In this document: one piece after another, positions 1 through 10,682 of the stretch
Position numbering within the stretch: position 1 is the first letter of the stretch
Layout of the letters: each line of letters opens with the position of its first letter
Assembly (NCBI RefSeq): GCF_000327385.1
Contig: NW_008711042.1
Location: 126,758 to 190,757, forward strand
DNA length: 64,000 nt
Direction: 5' to 3'
From: Lottia gigantea
Lineage: Eukaryota; Mollusca; Gastropoda; Lottiidae
Position numbers and translations under genes: made by a program
Notes under the pieces: model-generated
Told to the model about the DNA's origin: nothing
What the model saw: only the letters and a program-made list of their open reading frames with translations
The model's database searches: none

Positions 1-1072
1 GGATATTTCTAAAACTGTTGTATTATTTTCAGATATTATCAGTATGTTTAGAAAACAAGGTATTAAACTCACTGTTTTATTACTATGTCAATATAACAAT
101 AAAATATCAACTCAAACACCGTGAAAGATTGATCATATTTCAATTACCTCCCTTTTCTCTTTTTTATTTTAATTGATAAAACATCAGGGTAAAATTGTTT
201 AAACTTGCATTCTAACACGACAGAATCTGTTAATTCATAGCTTACAGTGAATATATATATATATTCATTTATTTAAGTTAAGATGTTGTTTGGTACATGT
301 AATGCAAATGTCTCCATTAAAGGGAAACAGTGGCGTAAATGCTTGGTTCACAGTTGACATTGCCCTTTGCTGGGCGAACGGACAAAACCTCTTCGGACAA
401 AAGCCACTCTGCAATTTTGCACCAGGACAAAATTGAGTGAATAAATGAGTTAAGGGGAGAAATATATAGTTATTTGTTTACGTTAAGAAGTTGGTTGGTC
501 AATGTAATGCAAATGTCACCAAATGGAAACTGTGCTGTTAATGCTTGTTTTAGCAGTTTAATTTGTTCTATTTCAAAATTACTGAAGGCTGTTTGAATGA
601 ATTACAGGGAAAATGAAATGCATGTGTGATGTATGGTAGACCTATTCAAAAATTTATTCTTTTCTGCTTAAAAAAACAATTGAAATATTTTTGAGAAGCG
701 ACAAAGAAAACTCGATGTGATGGTTAGAAGTTTGGCACGCGCTCTATCAACTATTGTTTGAAATTTCGGTAATTACAATGCCAGAAGAACAGTGTGAGGA
801 TTGCAGTGGCGCGTGACCAAGTTGAAGATCTATCAAGGGGAGGTAATGAGTATAACACGTGTTAGAAGAATTAATTGTGGTAATGTTATGTAGATTGAAG
901 TGATAATATTTCCTTCTCCCATTACAACACTATTATACAGAGTAAATATTGTTCTAGACTCTACACATTATCTACATTTCTCTCGCCTTATTACTCCTTA
1001 AATATGATTTAAAATGTTGAGTTTGTCTTCATGATGATTCCAATTTGCCATTGTTTCAACCTGGCCCATAGT
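1..1072. other. Intergenic, no gene seen; imperfect direct duplication
   Basis: No open frame with splice sites or recognisable protein similarity was found. An imperfect direct duplication of about 85 bp is visible: 262-342 and 465-552 share the order 'gttaag..gttg.ttggt', 'aatgcaaatgtc' and 'aatgcttg'. This looks like a decayed tandem or dispersed repeat. Confidence 0.5.
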
Positions 1073-1420
1073 TTTAAAGGAATACTACGTCATAAAAATT
1101 TTAAACTTGGCCAATAAGAGCATATATTCATCAGTAGATATAACTGGTGTCATAAATAACATAACAGGATCCTTATATAATCTGGTAAATCTAAAAAACT
1201 TAGTAATTATCTATAAATATGCAATTAACTCTTTACTTATTAATATCAAGATTAAGCGTTTTTCACTTATTTCTTAGTTTTATGAATTTTCCAGATTTTA
1301 CAGGGATTCTGTTGTAACTTTATGACACCAGGTAAGCTAACTGATGAATACATACTCATATTGACCATTCTTGAGAACTGAAATTTTATGTTCATTCTAA
1401 GACGTAGTATCACTTTAAAA
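1073..1420. mobile_element. Foldback MITE, family M4
   Basis: The two ends are long imperfect inverted repeats. The left begins TTTTAAAGGAATACTACGTC and the reverse complement of the right begins TTTTAAAGTGATACTACGTC. Both arms continue through 'TATTCATCAGT' and 'TGGTGTCATAA'. There is no coding capacity, which is the structure of a non-autonomous DNA element. Related right halves occur at about 32,995-33,192 and 62,210-62,335. Confidence 0.7.
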
Positions 1421-2394
1421 TACACTGACATATTCCATCAGATATTTGACTGTACAAGCTGATCTTTATCATTTTCTATGCTCATTAAATATGAATTGGA
1501 TTCACGAATAGTTGCTTTTTTCTCGATTCTTGCCATTTTGCCAGAATTATTCGATTTTTATTTTGATTTATGGAATGGTTTTGGAGTTTTTTCACTACCT
1601 ACTTATAAAAGTAAGCATATAATTGTTTTGTCAATTTTGTCTGTAGTCTAAAAGTTGAACGCAAAACTTTATCGTGGTTGAAACTGACAAATCTTCTAAA
1701 ATAATACAACAATAACAATACTTATATATACAAGAAAGAAATAAATATTCACAATATGGCGAGGCCATGTATCAAGTTAATTCATTCATTTGATCCAAAT
1801 GATAAAAACAATGAAATGAAATAAAATGGTGTTTTACGTCCTAATATATAAAAACGAAAATCATTGACAAATAATGAAATCAAAGGATTTCCTCAAAGTC
1901 TGTCTAAAGTGACAATAAAGAATCTATATTTATATTGATGTATTACAGTAGAATTAATTTATTTATTTACACCGACGTTAAGTATATTTACAAACATACT
2001 GTTGTCTCTTCTCTAACAGTAGATATACCTTAATTTATTTATTATTTCTATCTTTTCAACAATATGGAAAAACATTCGAAAAAACAAGTAAATATTATTA
2101 CAAGAAAACTGTAAATATTTCTTCTTGAAAATACATCATAAATACTTCTTATCAGTCGTTAGCCTATCTTGATGTCATCAGAATTTGGGTACAACATCAG
2201 CACAAAAATAATAAATAACGTCACACTTCGCGCGCTTCATTCTATTTTTGTTGACGTGACACACGAAAATTAAAACGTCATCATCATTAAGGGAGTTAAT
2301 TTCGTCGTCAGGTAAATACCTGATAAATCTCTTTATACTTATTAGCCTTTACTACAAAAAAACCTTAAAGATATTGTTAGGTGCATATGCTATA
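1421..2394. other. Intergenic, nothing recognised
   Basis: AT-rich sequence without a convincing open frame, RNA gene or repeat array. Around 2,160-2,300 there are several ACGTCA/TGACGT half-sites. Confidence 0.4.
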
Positions 2395-2640
2395 ATTTTA
2401 GTACAAATTTGATATTTTGGTGGAATTTATCCCGGAATTAAGAGGTTTTTGTTCTCTAGTTAAATGCTATTTGTATTGTTTTCTTATATTCATTATTGGC
2501 CTAAATGGTATTGAAGATAGTGACGTCATAATCTGGTTGGATTGTTTGTGAAAATACAGGAAACAGGCAGGAAAGCGGAATGGTGCAAAATGAAGCTATA
2601 TATAACCTTAAATCTCTTTTAAACCACACATAAAGGCATC
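2395..2640. mobile_element. Possible diverged relative of MITE family M1
   Basis: The segment has 'AAGAGGTTTTTGTTCTCTAG' near 2,440, 'TAGTGACGTCATAATC' near 2,519, and 'GGAATGGTGCAAAATGAAGCTAT' split across 2,578-2,600. These occur in the same order as in the M1 copies at 32.7 kb and 53.0 kb. Terminal repeats are eroded, so this is a weak assignment. Confidence 0.35.
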
Positions 2641-3430
2641 TGCTGTAACTGAAAAAAAGTAAGCATATTCGGAAAATTTAAAGTTTAAGGAAAATCTATT
2701 AATTTTTTGCATGCTAATTTAAAATTACAATTTTCTCAAGGAAATAAATCTCGAAAATATCATTAATTAAAATATCTTCAAAAGAAAACGAAAAATTGAG
2801 AAATGATTTTAAAATAGCGTAGAAGGATATTATTAAAATTTCTGTCAGTCTAAAAAAAAATGAAAATGATATATTGAATTGGTGACATATTTTACAAACT
2901 AGGAATAGGTTTGTTTTATATTTCAATCAAGAATAGCTGCAATAAATATGTAATACTTAGTTCAAATGTATAGAATATATTCGGAGAATTTCAGTTGACG
3001 TCAAAACTGTTTCAATTTGACGGTAGTTAAACATACCAGTGTCATAATAAGAAATTCTATAGAAAATGACATAATATTTAAAACTTATCTAAAATTCATC
3101 TCGCAGTTTTCACAGTTGTAACTTGTGATAATGAGTTCTGAAATAAAGAAGTGTAAAATTAATGCTAATATACTTTTAAAAAAAACTGTCAACATTTCAA
3201 ATTTGATTATTCGTCAAAGAACATATTTTTAGTAATAAAATTCGTAATCGAGCCCTTATGAATTATAAGCATTTATAGAAGTTAGAATAAAAAGTCAAAT
3301 GTAACTGGCAAAGGAATTTCTTACGTCTTGGTAATAAGAAATAATGTCATATGGTTGTTGAGAATCTATTTGAAAAGACAAATATTACATAGAAACTATG
3401 AAGAAGAATTATTCTTTAGCATTTATTGGT
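2641..3430. other. Intergenic, nothing recognised
   Basis: Very AT-rich. The short open frames here look like chance and have no splice-site context. Confidence 0.4.
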
Positions 3431-3700
3431 CAACAAATTGACGTCATGTTATATTGACGTACGTTTATGACGACAACAAATTGACGTTAACGTCAAATAT
3501 TACATAGTAAAGACAAAGTACTACTTTTGTATTTCATGTAACGTCATATTATAATGACGTAAATACGTTTATGACGTCAAAAAAAAATAACGTTAACGTC
3601 AAATATCACATAGAAAATGAAAATATAAGTACTAATAAATATAATATTAAAAAATTAACGTCATGTCACTGTGACGTAAAGACGTCAAAATAATGTCAAA
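3431..3700. promoter_or_regulatory. Cluster of TGACGT/ACGTCA (CRE-type) half-sites in a degenerate triplication
   Basis: Roughly 115-bp segments are repeated about 2.5 times. Each has the order ACGTCAT, TGACGTA, TTTATGACG, then GTTAACGTCAAATAT and ACATAG, the later copy being shorter. About a dozen TGACGT/ACGTCA half-sites result, including full TGACGTCA at 3,577. TGACGTCA is the known cAMP-response element bound by CREB/ATF bZIP factors. Whether the cluster regulates anything is unknown; no gene lies within 7 kb on either side in the window. Confidence 0.4.
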
Positions 3701-5484
3701 AATAACATAATTATTGTAAATTTTGAGTGATCATGTGAAATTTCGGTGAACTATAAGAATTAGTATCTGACTATATTTCGAGTAAGGTTCCTGGTACGAC
3801 TAATTCCTGGTTAATGCCGTCACTAATTAGTAATAAAAACTCGATGTTAAAACATGTGTTTTCTAATCCCCATCTGTTTTAGGCTAGAATTAACTTCTAA
3901 AAGCAACCAAACCCTACAATTTTACACTTCATCGCAGGGGGTCAACTTCACATCCCAGCTTTTCCTGAGAAAAAATAATAAAAATTTGACAACTTGGTTT
4001 GAAATAATTAAAAAGATACCAAATTTAAATTCATGGTATAGTGTTGCAGTATTGAAGGCACACCATTTTGCGTTAAATAAATTCATTTCATCATCAAAAT
4101 GTGTTGAATTTTTCTCCCACAGAAGAAAATATCTGTGAAAATGTGTATAATGCTTAAATGAGAAGAAAAAAATGTCTTTGGTAGCATATATCGTCATCTT
4201 TAAACTTGTCTTCAAGACTGATTTATAAGCAAACAGAATTAATTCTTATATCACAGAAAATCTGTGTTCTAAAAAATTATATGAAACTATCTGATATCAC
4301 GATCAATATGAGTACAATCTAAGGTATGTAAGCCTCAGTTGTTGAGATGATGGGGGTGGGTACTTGAGCCCACGAAACAATCGAGTAGATATACTTTAAA
4401 GTACATATTATACAATTTAGTGTTCCGAAAATTAAAACCAACCCGGGCCCCATGAACTATGCCTAGACAATAGCGTCATTCAAAATAGTGCTCAATATTT
4501 ATAAAGATATCATATACATTTTGATATTTCTCAAATATCAAGAGCACCTTGAAAACTATGCCTAGCCATAAGATATTTCAAAAATCTGCCCTTATCCCAG
4601 TAGATTTGTCGTCTGAAAGTTGATCAAATCGTGTTGTTTATTGGTTCAGGATATGAAGGAAGCCATTTTGAAAAACAAATATATTAATAAGTCATCTATC
4701 ATTTCAAAATCTTGTTGTATTTTTTATCAATTTACATATTTTCACAGAGTTCCTGTTTTTACGAGATTTTTCTGATAAAATTTTTCCCTTTGAAGATTTG
4801 ACAACATTCATTTGTATTTCATTTTTCTTTGAGAAATTCCTCTAACCATATTTTTGTATATTGATAATATACGAAATTAGCTAGAATGTGTTAATTTCGT
4901 CTACTGTAATGTTTGTACAGCAAGCCTTCTGCCTTCCCTATACACAATCTGCATGTTTCGTGTTTACATGTGCCATTCACGATCTGACAAAATCATTATA
5001 ATCTCATGTTCTGGATTATATATCATTTAACCAATCAAATGCTTTGCTCAATTAAAATTCCCATGTTTGAAAGTTTTTCAATAGTCACTTGGGTTTTATT
5101 TATTCTATCAGAAATTTCTCTGTTAATATTTTTGTATATTAATTATACACATTATTAGTTAGTGTTTTAAAACAGGACCTGAACTCTGAGTAAAAACAAA
5201 ACTTCGGGTTCTTTTTTAATATCGCTCTCTAATAATCTCTTCTCCTGTTTTCGTTTAATCTGTGTATTGTCAAAAAGGGACAGAGACTGAGTGATAGAAG
5301 TTGCTCTGCCTTAATATTTTGAATTATATTGTGTTTATTTTCTCTACTACCTTGTCAGTTCATGATCCATATTCAGTACAAGTATATATTTTTTATGCTG
5401 TTTTCTAAGAAATTTTCAAAGCAATGATTTCTCAGTATCACAATACATTGTATATATTATCACAAAATGCTGAACTGAATTAAG
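3701..5484. other. Intergenic, nothing recognised
   Basis: The open frames at 3,854-4,138 (plus) and 3,922-4,215 (minus) overlap, are low-complexity AT-rich, and resemble no family known to me. No RNA gene or array was recognised. Confidence 0.4.
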
Positions 5485-5698
5485 ATGGGGGTCCAAATGG
5501 CCTCCGTCACGTCTCCCTCCATCTCTTCAACAAGATATCACCATTTCATAGCTATAGAGCGGATGGGGTTAGACAAATATCGCACGTATTATTGTTGTTC
5601 CTTTACCAAATGCCTTGTTTATGATTTCAGACTGGAGTGAAAGGAAGGGAATCTGATCGTGGCGGGAGAAGTTATGCCTCCACATGGTGTCGCTACTG
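5485..5698 (+). other. Possible unassigned exon pair
   Basis: A short, less AT-rich island starts with ATG at 5,485. It stays open through serine-rich codons to a possible donor at 5,586 (GTATTA). At 5,621-5,630 there is a good acceptor (GATTTCAG), followed by an open stretch rich in Arg, Ser and Gly that ends at a possible donor at 5,699 (GTATTT). No homology is recognised. It could be part of an unknown gene, an untranslated exon or chance. Confidence 0.15.
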
Positions 5699-6073
5699 GT
5701 ATTTATTTTATATATCTAACCTATATCAATATTCCAAGGCTTATCCCTTTCTCTTTAAATATATAAACAATATTACTGTACTCTTTAATATAGAGTTCAA
5801 TCACACTCTCAGTTCTTACTCTGTATAATTCTGTCGGCTGCTATAAAGAATGTATTTTTTTACCTGGATGTTAAAAATGATGTTTATTTTGAGAAAGATA
5901 TGTAAAAGTTTGATTTTATATTAAAGTAATGGATACGTTCAACCTTTCGCATTTTTAATATGTATTTAAGAACAGTGTGCATTTTTCTTTTGAAGTTCAA
6001 TTAGTAAAAATAATAGTATTCTACCTTTCTCAATTCATTTATATCCTCATGTTCCTTCGTGTTCCTTTAGCAA

Positions 6074-6122
6074 CGGTACGATGATTATTCACATCTAACG
6101 CCGATCATTTATCATCGTACCG
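6074..6122. repeat. Perfect 12-bp inverted repeat (hairpin)
   Basis: CGGTACGATGAT at 6,074-6,085 is exactly complementary to ATCATCGTACCG at 6,111-6,122, with a 25-nt loop. The role is unknown. Confidence 0.5.
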
Positions 6123-6478
6123 ATGATGTTCCATACACACCAGTAGTATATAATAATGTTTATATTCTACAAACAAACAATATACACCTACCGATGCTTA
6201 AGGAATAGGATCCTGAAATATGATTTCCACGTTTCAGTTGCAAAAATGTTGGAACAAAGCAGGTAGACCGACGGTTTTCGTGGGTACAGTGTACAGTGCG
6301 GTATTACTAATATAGTAGAAATTAGAGAATACAGGAGTTATGGGTCAAGACACGTTCGATTTTTTCTATTATTATGTATCAATACAGTACTTAATTATTC
6401 ACACCTCAAAGAAAGGTTTTCATCTCATCAATTTAAGACCTATTTAGATGGTTTTCATTGGCTTGATAAATAAGTTGT

Positions 6479-6518
6479 TGACGTCATATGATAGGATATT
6501 ATCTAACTAGTGACGTCA
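6479..6518. promoter_or_regulatory. Two full TGACGTCA palindromes 32 bp apart
   Basis: Consensus cAMP-response elements lie at 6,479-6,486 and 6,511-6,518. No gene start is recognised nearby, so function is inferred only from the motif. Confidence 0.35.
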
Positions 6519-6876
6519 CATACGGAAATTACGTTTGTACATTTTCAATTTATTTTCAGACTTGTACAGATTTCTTAATGTATTGAATGAACAAGTAACA
6601 AATTTAATCAATTAAAAACACAAAGAAAACTGAATCCAAATGTTTCCAGACTCCCCTTCTTGAAAACCAATATTGACAAATGTATACCCCCATAAGACTG
6701 AGGTTAACAGAGCCAGTTTAATTCGATACTCGAGTATCCCAGTGAGTTTGTTGTCATTCCGTTCTCTAGAAGGTTGGAATAATATTTTGGATATAAATGT
6801 CATTATTTTTACATTATTTATCCCCGCTATTTTTTGTTTTGTCTTGTTTATTATTTTTTGTCATTTAAAAATGTTG

Positions 6877-7045
6877 TGTAATGGGCTGATAGATTGTGTC
6901 TAATTCTTGAAGCAGATGAAAAACGTAAGGCAAATCAGCAGGGGGTCCTGCATCTTCGACATACCAGGTTACAAACTAGTGAAGATGTAGAAACAATATT
7001 TAGATGGCTGCCACTAATCCATATGCCTAGAATGGGACCTGAATA
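6877..7045 (+). other. Open stretch of unknown nature
   Basis: A frame open for about 55 codons ends in TAG at 7,043-7,045. An acceptor-like 'CTTGAAGCAG' lies at its start. The translation is charged and looks more protein-like than its surroundings (for example 'HLRHTRLQTSEDVETIF'), but I recognise no family. It could be a decayed coding fragment or chance. Confidence 0.15.
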
Positions 7046-8333
7046 GTAATTCTGAGTCTATAACATAACATTTTATTTTTTTATTTTTTAGGCCAATCAT
7101 GCTCTCTGCCACTTAAATTTTTTGGCTCCTTGTTGATTGAATTCAAGCATTAACTGATACAACCGGAACTAAAACTCGTGCGAAAATTTTGTTGATGATA
7201 GATTCCTTTTAACAAGAACGGTTTGCGAGCTAGCGAAACCAAAAGTGGTTGTCATGGTTCTACTTTGGATTTCGCTATTCCACAATTCGTCAACGTTATC
7301 AAGAAACGGGACTTATACATGCCACGCTCTGATTGGTTTTAAAGGACGTCATTAGAACAGGACTACGCTACAAACCTTGTTAGATTACAATGCAAACATC
7401 AAGAAAAAAAAACAGGAAACGAAATTATAACCTTATTTAAATTAGATTGTGGCATGTCTGAAATGCTCGACGTAAAACTCCATTGTTTCTATAAATAGTT
7501 TAAAAGTATGAGAAAGTAGAAATTGGGGCTTGTAAGGTAAATAACCTCTGACCTCATGACGTTACATCACTGACAGATGAACTGCGTGTCCCTTCAACTT
7601 GGTCATGTTTTGACAAACTTTCGAATTGTTTTGAATACTTTACACTAGATTTCCATATTATTATGAAATTATTCAATTTGCTTGGACCGATTTAACTCAA
7701 ATATTTGGCAAATCATCAAATTTATTAGCTTTCAAAATGAGAATATTTTGTATATTTCCAACTAAATAATTAGACCACACTGAATTTGAAATTTATGATA
7801 AATAAGGCATTGGATTGAACGAGTCATTTTTGCCGTAGTGTCCTGCCTTTTACAACTAACGAATTTCTGCATCCTGGAACAATTTCATCATGAGTTTTGA
7901 ATAAAAAAAATGGAGCCAGAATTCAGAGTTTTTGTCCCTTTCTTTCCATATATTATTGTCCTTCTGTGTATAGCAATTGCTAATATTTTAAGATTTAAAT
8001 CTGTTTCTGAGGGCACATTCGTTATCTCTAAACAATTACCAAATGTTTAACGTTTTGTCTATCATACGTGATGAACTCTAGAAAGCAGGAAACAATTTTT
8101 AAGTCCAAGTATTCATTGAAAATATTCCTCCAATCAAATACTATTATCAATATTAATATTGACCAAGACCATGATCAATGCTAAATATAAATTAAAGAAA
8201 ATTGTGTCATTTTTTCGTCTTTGTTTTTAGATAGTTGGGTGTTCTGAAGAACAGATGGATTTCTTCCTTTCTATATGAGAGACGCATGTCAATTTTTTTA
8301 ACAATATTTTTACATTTAGATGCATGTGTAATG
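7046..8333. other. Intergenic, nothing recognised
   Basis: AT-rich sequence with no supported gene, array or terminal repeats. Confidence 0.4.
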
Positions 8334-8869
8334 GTTAAAGGTGTTATACCTTTATTCAAATACCATCGTATCCACACAACCTAGAAAAATTGTTTGTGTT
8401 TAGACAAAGCTTTGAAAACCATCTTCTAATTGCTGGCAGATTGTTTGATACGATGGCAGTTGACTGTGCAGTTAGAATAAGAATACCAAAACTATCGCGT
8501 CCAGCCAGCTAGCAGATTGTTTGGTATAAAGGCATTTTTTTTTGTCAATTTGGAATACAGCATACAGCTGGCTAGTAGGTTGTTTTGGCAGTAGACAAGA
8601 GCATTGTGTTTTTAGTCTGAAAGCACTGTTGTTGCCATGCCATCAAACCTATTTTCTGATTGAGTGAAGTATGTTTGTTTAAAATCAGCAGGTAGCTTTT
8701 AAAATCCAATAAACACAATCAATACGTTTCTCTAAATGGAAATTAAATGTTTATATTCGTGGTGTAAACTCTTCAATCAACACTGAATGTTAATGTGATA
8801 TTAAGTAACGTATCAAATGCTACAAGAAGAGATAAATGTTTATATTCGTGGCATAACACCTTTAACCAA
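8334..8869. mobile_element. Putative MITE, family M9
   Basis: The left end GGTTAAAGGTGTTATACC (8,334) is nearly complementary to the right end GGCATAACACCTTTAACC (ending 8,869). Inside the right half, two direct copies of a segment with 'AAATGTTTATATTCGTGG' lie at about 8,747 and 8,835. No coding capacity. Target-site duplication is not clear. Confidence 0.5.
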
Positions 8870-9744
8870 CATTAACCGTAATATTAATGTAACTTTAAGT
8901 AATGTACCAAGAGCAACACGGATAGTGGGTTGGTTCAGTGATGAGTAAATTGATCCCGACTTTACTCGGCAATTAAACACTTTATACCTTCTGTTTCACT
9001 TGTCACACTCACATATCAAAATATAAACATTGGAGAAATCTGACAAAATAAAGATAAATTGAAAGTAGAAATGAAAGGGGAGAGAAATGACATTAAAAGG
9101 TTGCAAATGGGTGCTTCTTTCATCTTCAGATGTAGGCCTACTTTAATCGCATCTGTCTCACAGAGTTTGAAAATAAAGAATAGAATTAGCTGATGAAAAT
9201 TGTTCAGCTAATCTGTTGACAACCATTGCTTCTATTTCACAATTCCGATATACCTTCTTGACGCCTGTGTTGGCCGTAGACCTCAGGAAGACTTCGATGG
9301 TCAGAATATGACGTAGCCATTTCAAATACACTATAATTACTGTGGCTTGGCCAGATTAGCAGGTCCGTGGCCACAGGGGGAAGGGGGCAAGGAGGAGAAG
9401 AGGGAGAAGTGGTACCTCGAAAAAAATGCATCCTCCCCCCCCCCCCCCCTCCAAAAAAATAGTGTGAGGGCCAACCAATATCATTACTGCAACTAAACAC
9501 CAGACCCCCTTGCTCCTTCAAATAGGCCTACATCAAGTCGGGCTACGGGTCTGAACAGTGGTGATGCAAACAAACTGTAAATCTGGTCCAAGCCCAAATG
9601 TCTTGGTACCTCAAAAGCCATCATATTATATAATAGTAACGTTTCAAAAGTATCGCGATTGTGTATAGATTTAGATCTGTAACAAGGGAGGTAACAATTT
9701 CGTTTCTATTTCAATTTCAGACTACAATAATCTTCTCAAGGAAT
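8870..9744. other. Intergenic with a homopolymer C tract
   Basis: There is a run of about 14 C near 9,435-9,449. The minus-strand frame spanning 9,237-9,521 translates that tract into poly-Gly and is rejected as a gene. Confidence 0.4.
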
Positions 9745-9905
9745 ATCTCGTAATTCCAGTCGACCCAGCTGTAAATGAGTACTGATAATCAGAGAAAGAT
9801 CAATCCCTATAGGTTTGACAAAGGACCTGCTGGTAGAAAAGATCCTTAGTTGTGAACCTAAGCTTTTACCCTTGTAAAATATAGTCCTAGTTGTTTTTAT
9901 TCTTT
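9745..9905 (+). repeat. Dispersed repeat family B, copy 1
   Basis: It begins 'AATTCCAGTCGACCCAGCTG' and continues through 'GGACCTGCTGGTAGAAAAGA' and 'CCTTGTAAAATATAG'. The same order appears near 48,088-48,220, in part at 51,630-51,690 and at 61,462-61,550. The shared 'GACCCAGCTGTAAATGAGTACT' type block (split here) is typical of SINE-like mollusc repeats, but no pol III promoter was identified. Confidence 0.6.
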
Positions 9906-10359
9906 TCTTTCTTTCTTTGCAATAGATCATGGTTGCTCAAATATTGTGAAAAGAACCCGAATAAAAATGTGGCTACCCTAATTATTACAAGGGAGGTAAT
10001 CAGTAAACTAAAAAACATTTTCAGACAACAATAATCATCACCATTGATTTCCAACTGATAAAAAATCACGGATTAAATTTTATTAACAAAAATCAACAAT
10101 ATCAAAAACAAGTTAGTAGAGTGGAATTAAATACTGGTTGGTTTAATGCTGGACAGATGAAACTATGTGTTTATCATGGCAGATGTCAGATGTGATGTGT
10201 AACTAGTCAGACAAATTGTATCGTATGAATGCTGCATGGTTCTTTGGAATGTCTCGCCTACGGAACGATATTTAACACTCTAGACTTATTAGCCAATTCT
10301 TATTACAAGATTTGAGGCAATGAAAAGAGTTGTTTCCTAGATTAATTAATTAATTAGAA
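9906..10359. other. Intergenic, nothing recognised
   Basis: AT-rich flank between repeat B and the microsatellite. The two overlapping minus-strand frames here are not supported as genes. Confidence 0.4.
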
Positions 10360-10514
10360 TAAATTCAAATTCAAATTCAAATTCAATTTAAAATTCATAT
10401 TAAAAATTAAATTAAATTAAATTAAATTAAATTAAATTAAATTAAATTAAATTAAATTAAATTAAATTAAATTAAATTAAATTAAATTAAATTAAATTAA
10501 ATTAAATTAAATTA
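10360..10514. repeat. (TTCAAA)n and (TTAAA)n microsatellites
   Basis: A short AAATTC array (10,362-10,384) is followed by about 22 perfect ATTAA units (about 10,405-10,514). It lies just beyond the 3' end of the SSUH2 gene. Confidence 0.95.
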
Positions 10515-10565
10515 AATATTAAATTATCGATTCATTTATTAATTTATTAATTATTCATTTATTCA

Positions 10566-10575
10566 TTTATTTATT
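10566..10575 (-). other. Candidate SSUH2 polyadenylation signal
   Basis: Two overlapping AATAAA hexamers on the minus strand lie about 110 bp beyond the SSUH2 stop codon. The site is assigned only by position and motif. Confidence 0.4.
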
Positions 10576-10682
10576 ATAGAATTCATTTTGGCTGCTTTGT
10601 GCTTTGTGCTTTGTCACTTGGATACCTCTTATTAAGGAAAGACTTCATGCCTCAAGTTACGGGAGTATAAATATTAATAATA

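Noticed and set aside
3854-4215. Overlapping open frames on both strands of about 95 codons
   Set aside because: AT-rich low-complexity translation, no splice or promoter context, and no recognised relatives.
9237-9521. Minus-strand 94-codon open frame
   Set aside because: It runs through a poly-C tract giving poly-Gly and has no family similarity or splice context.
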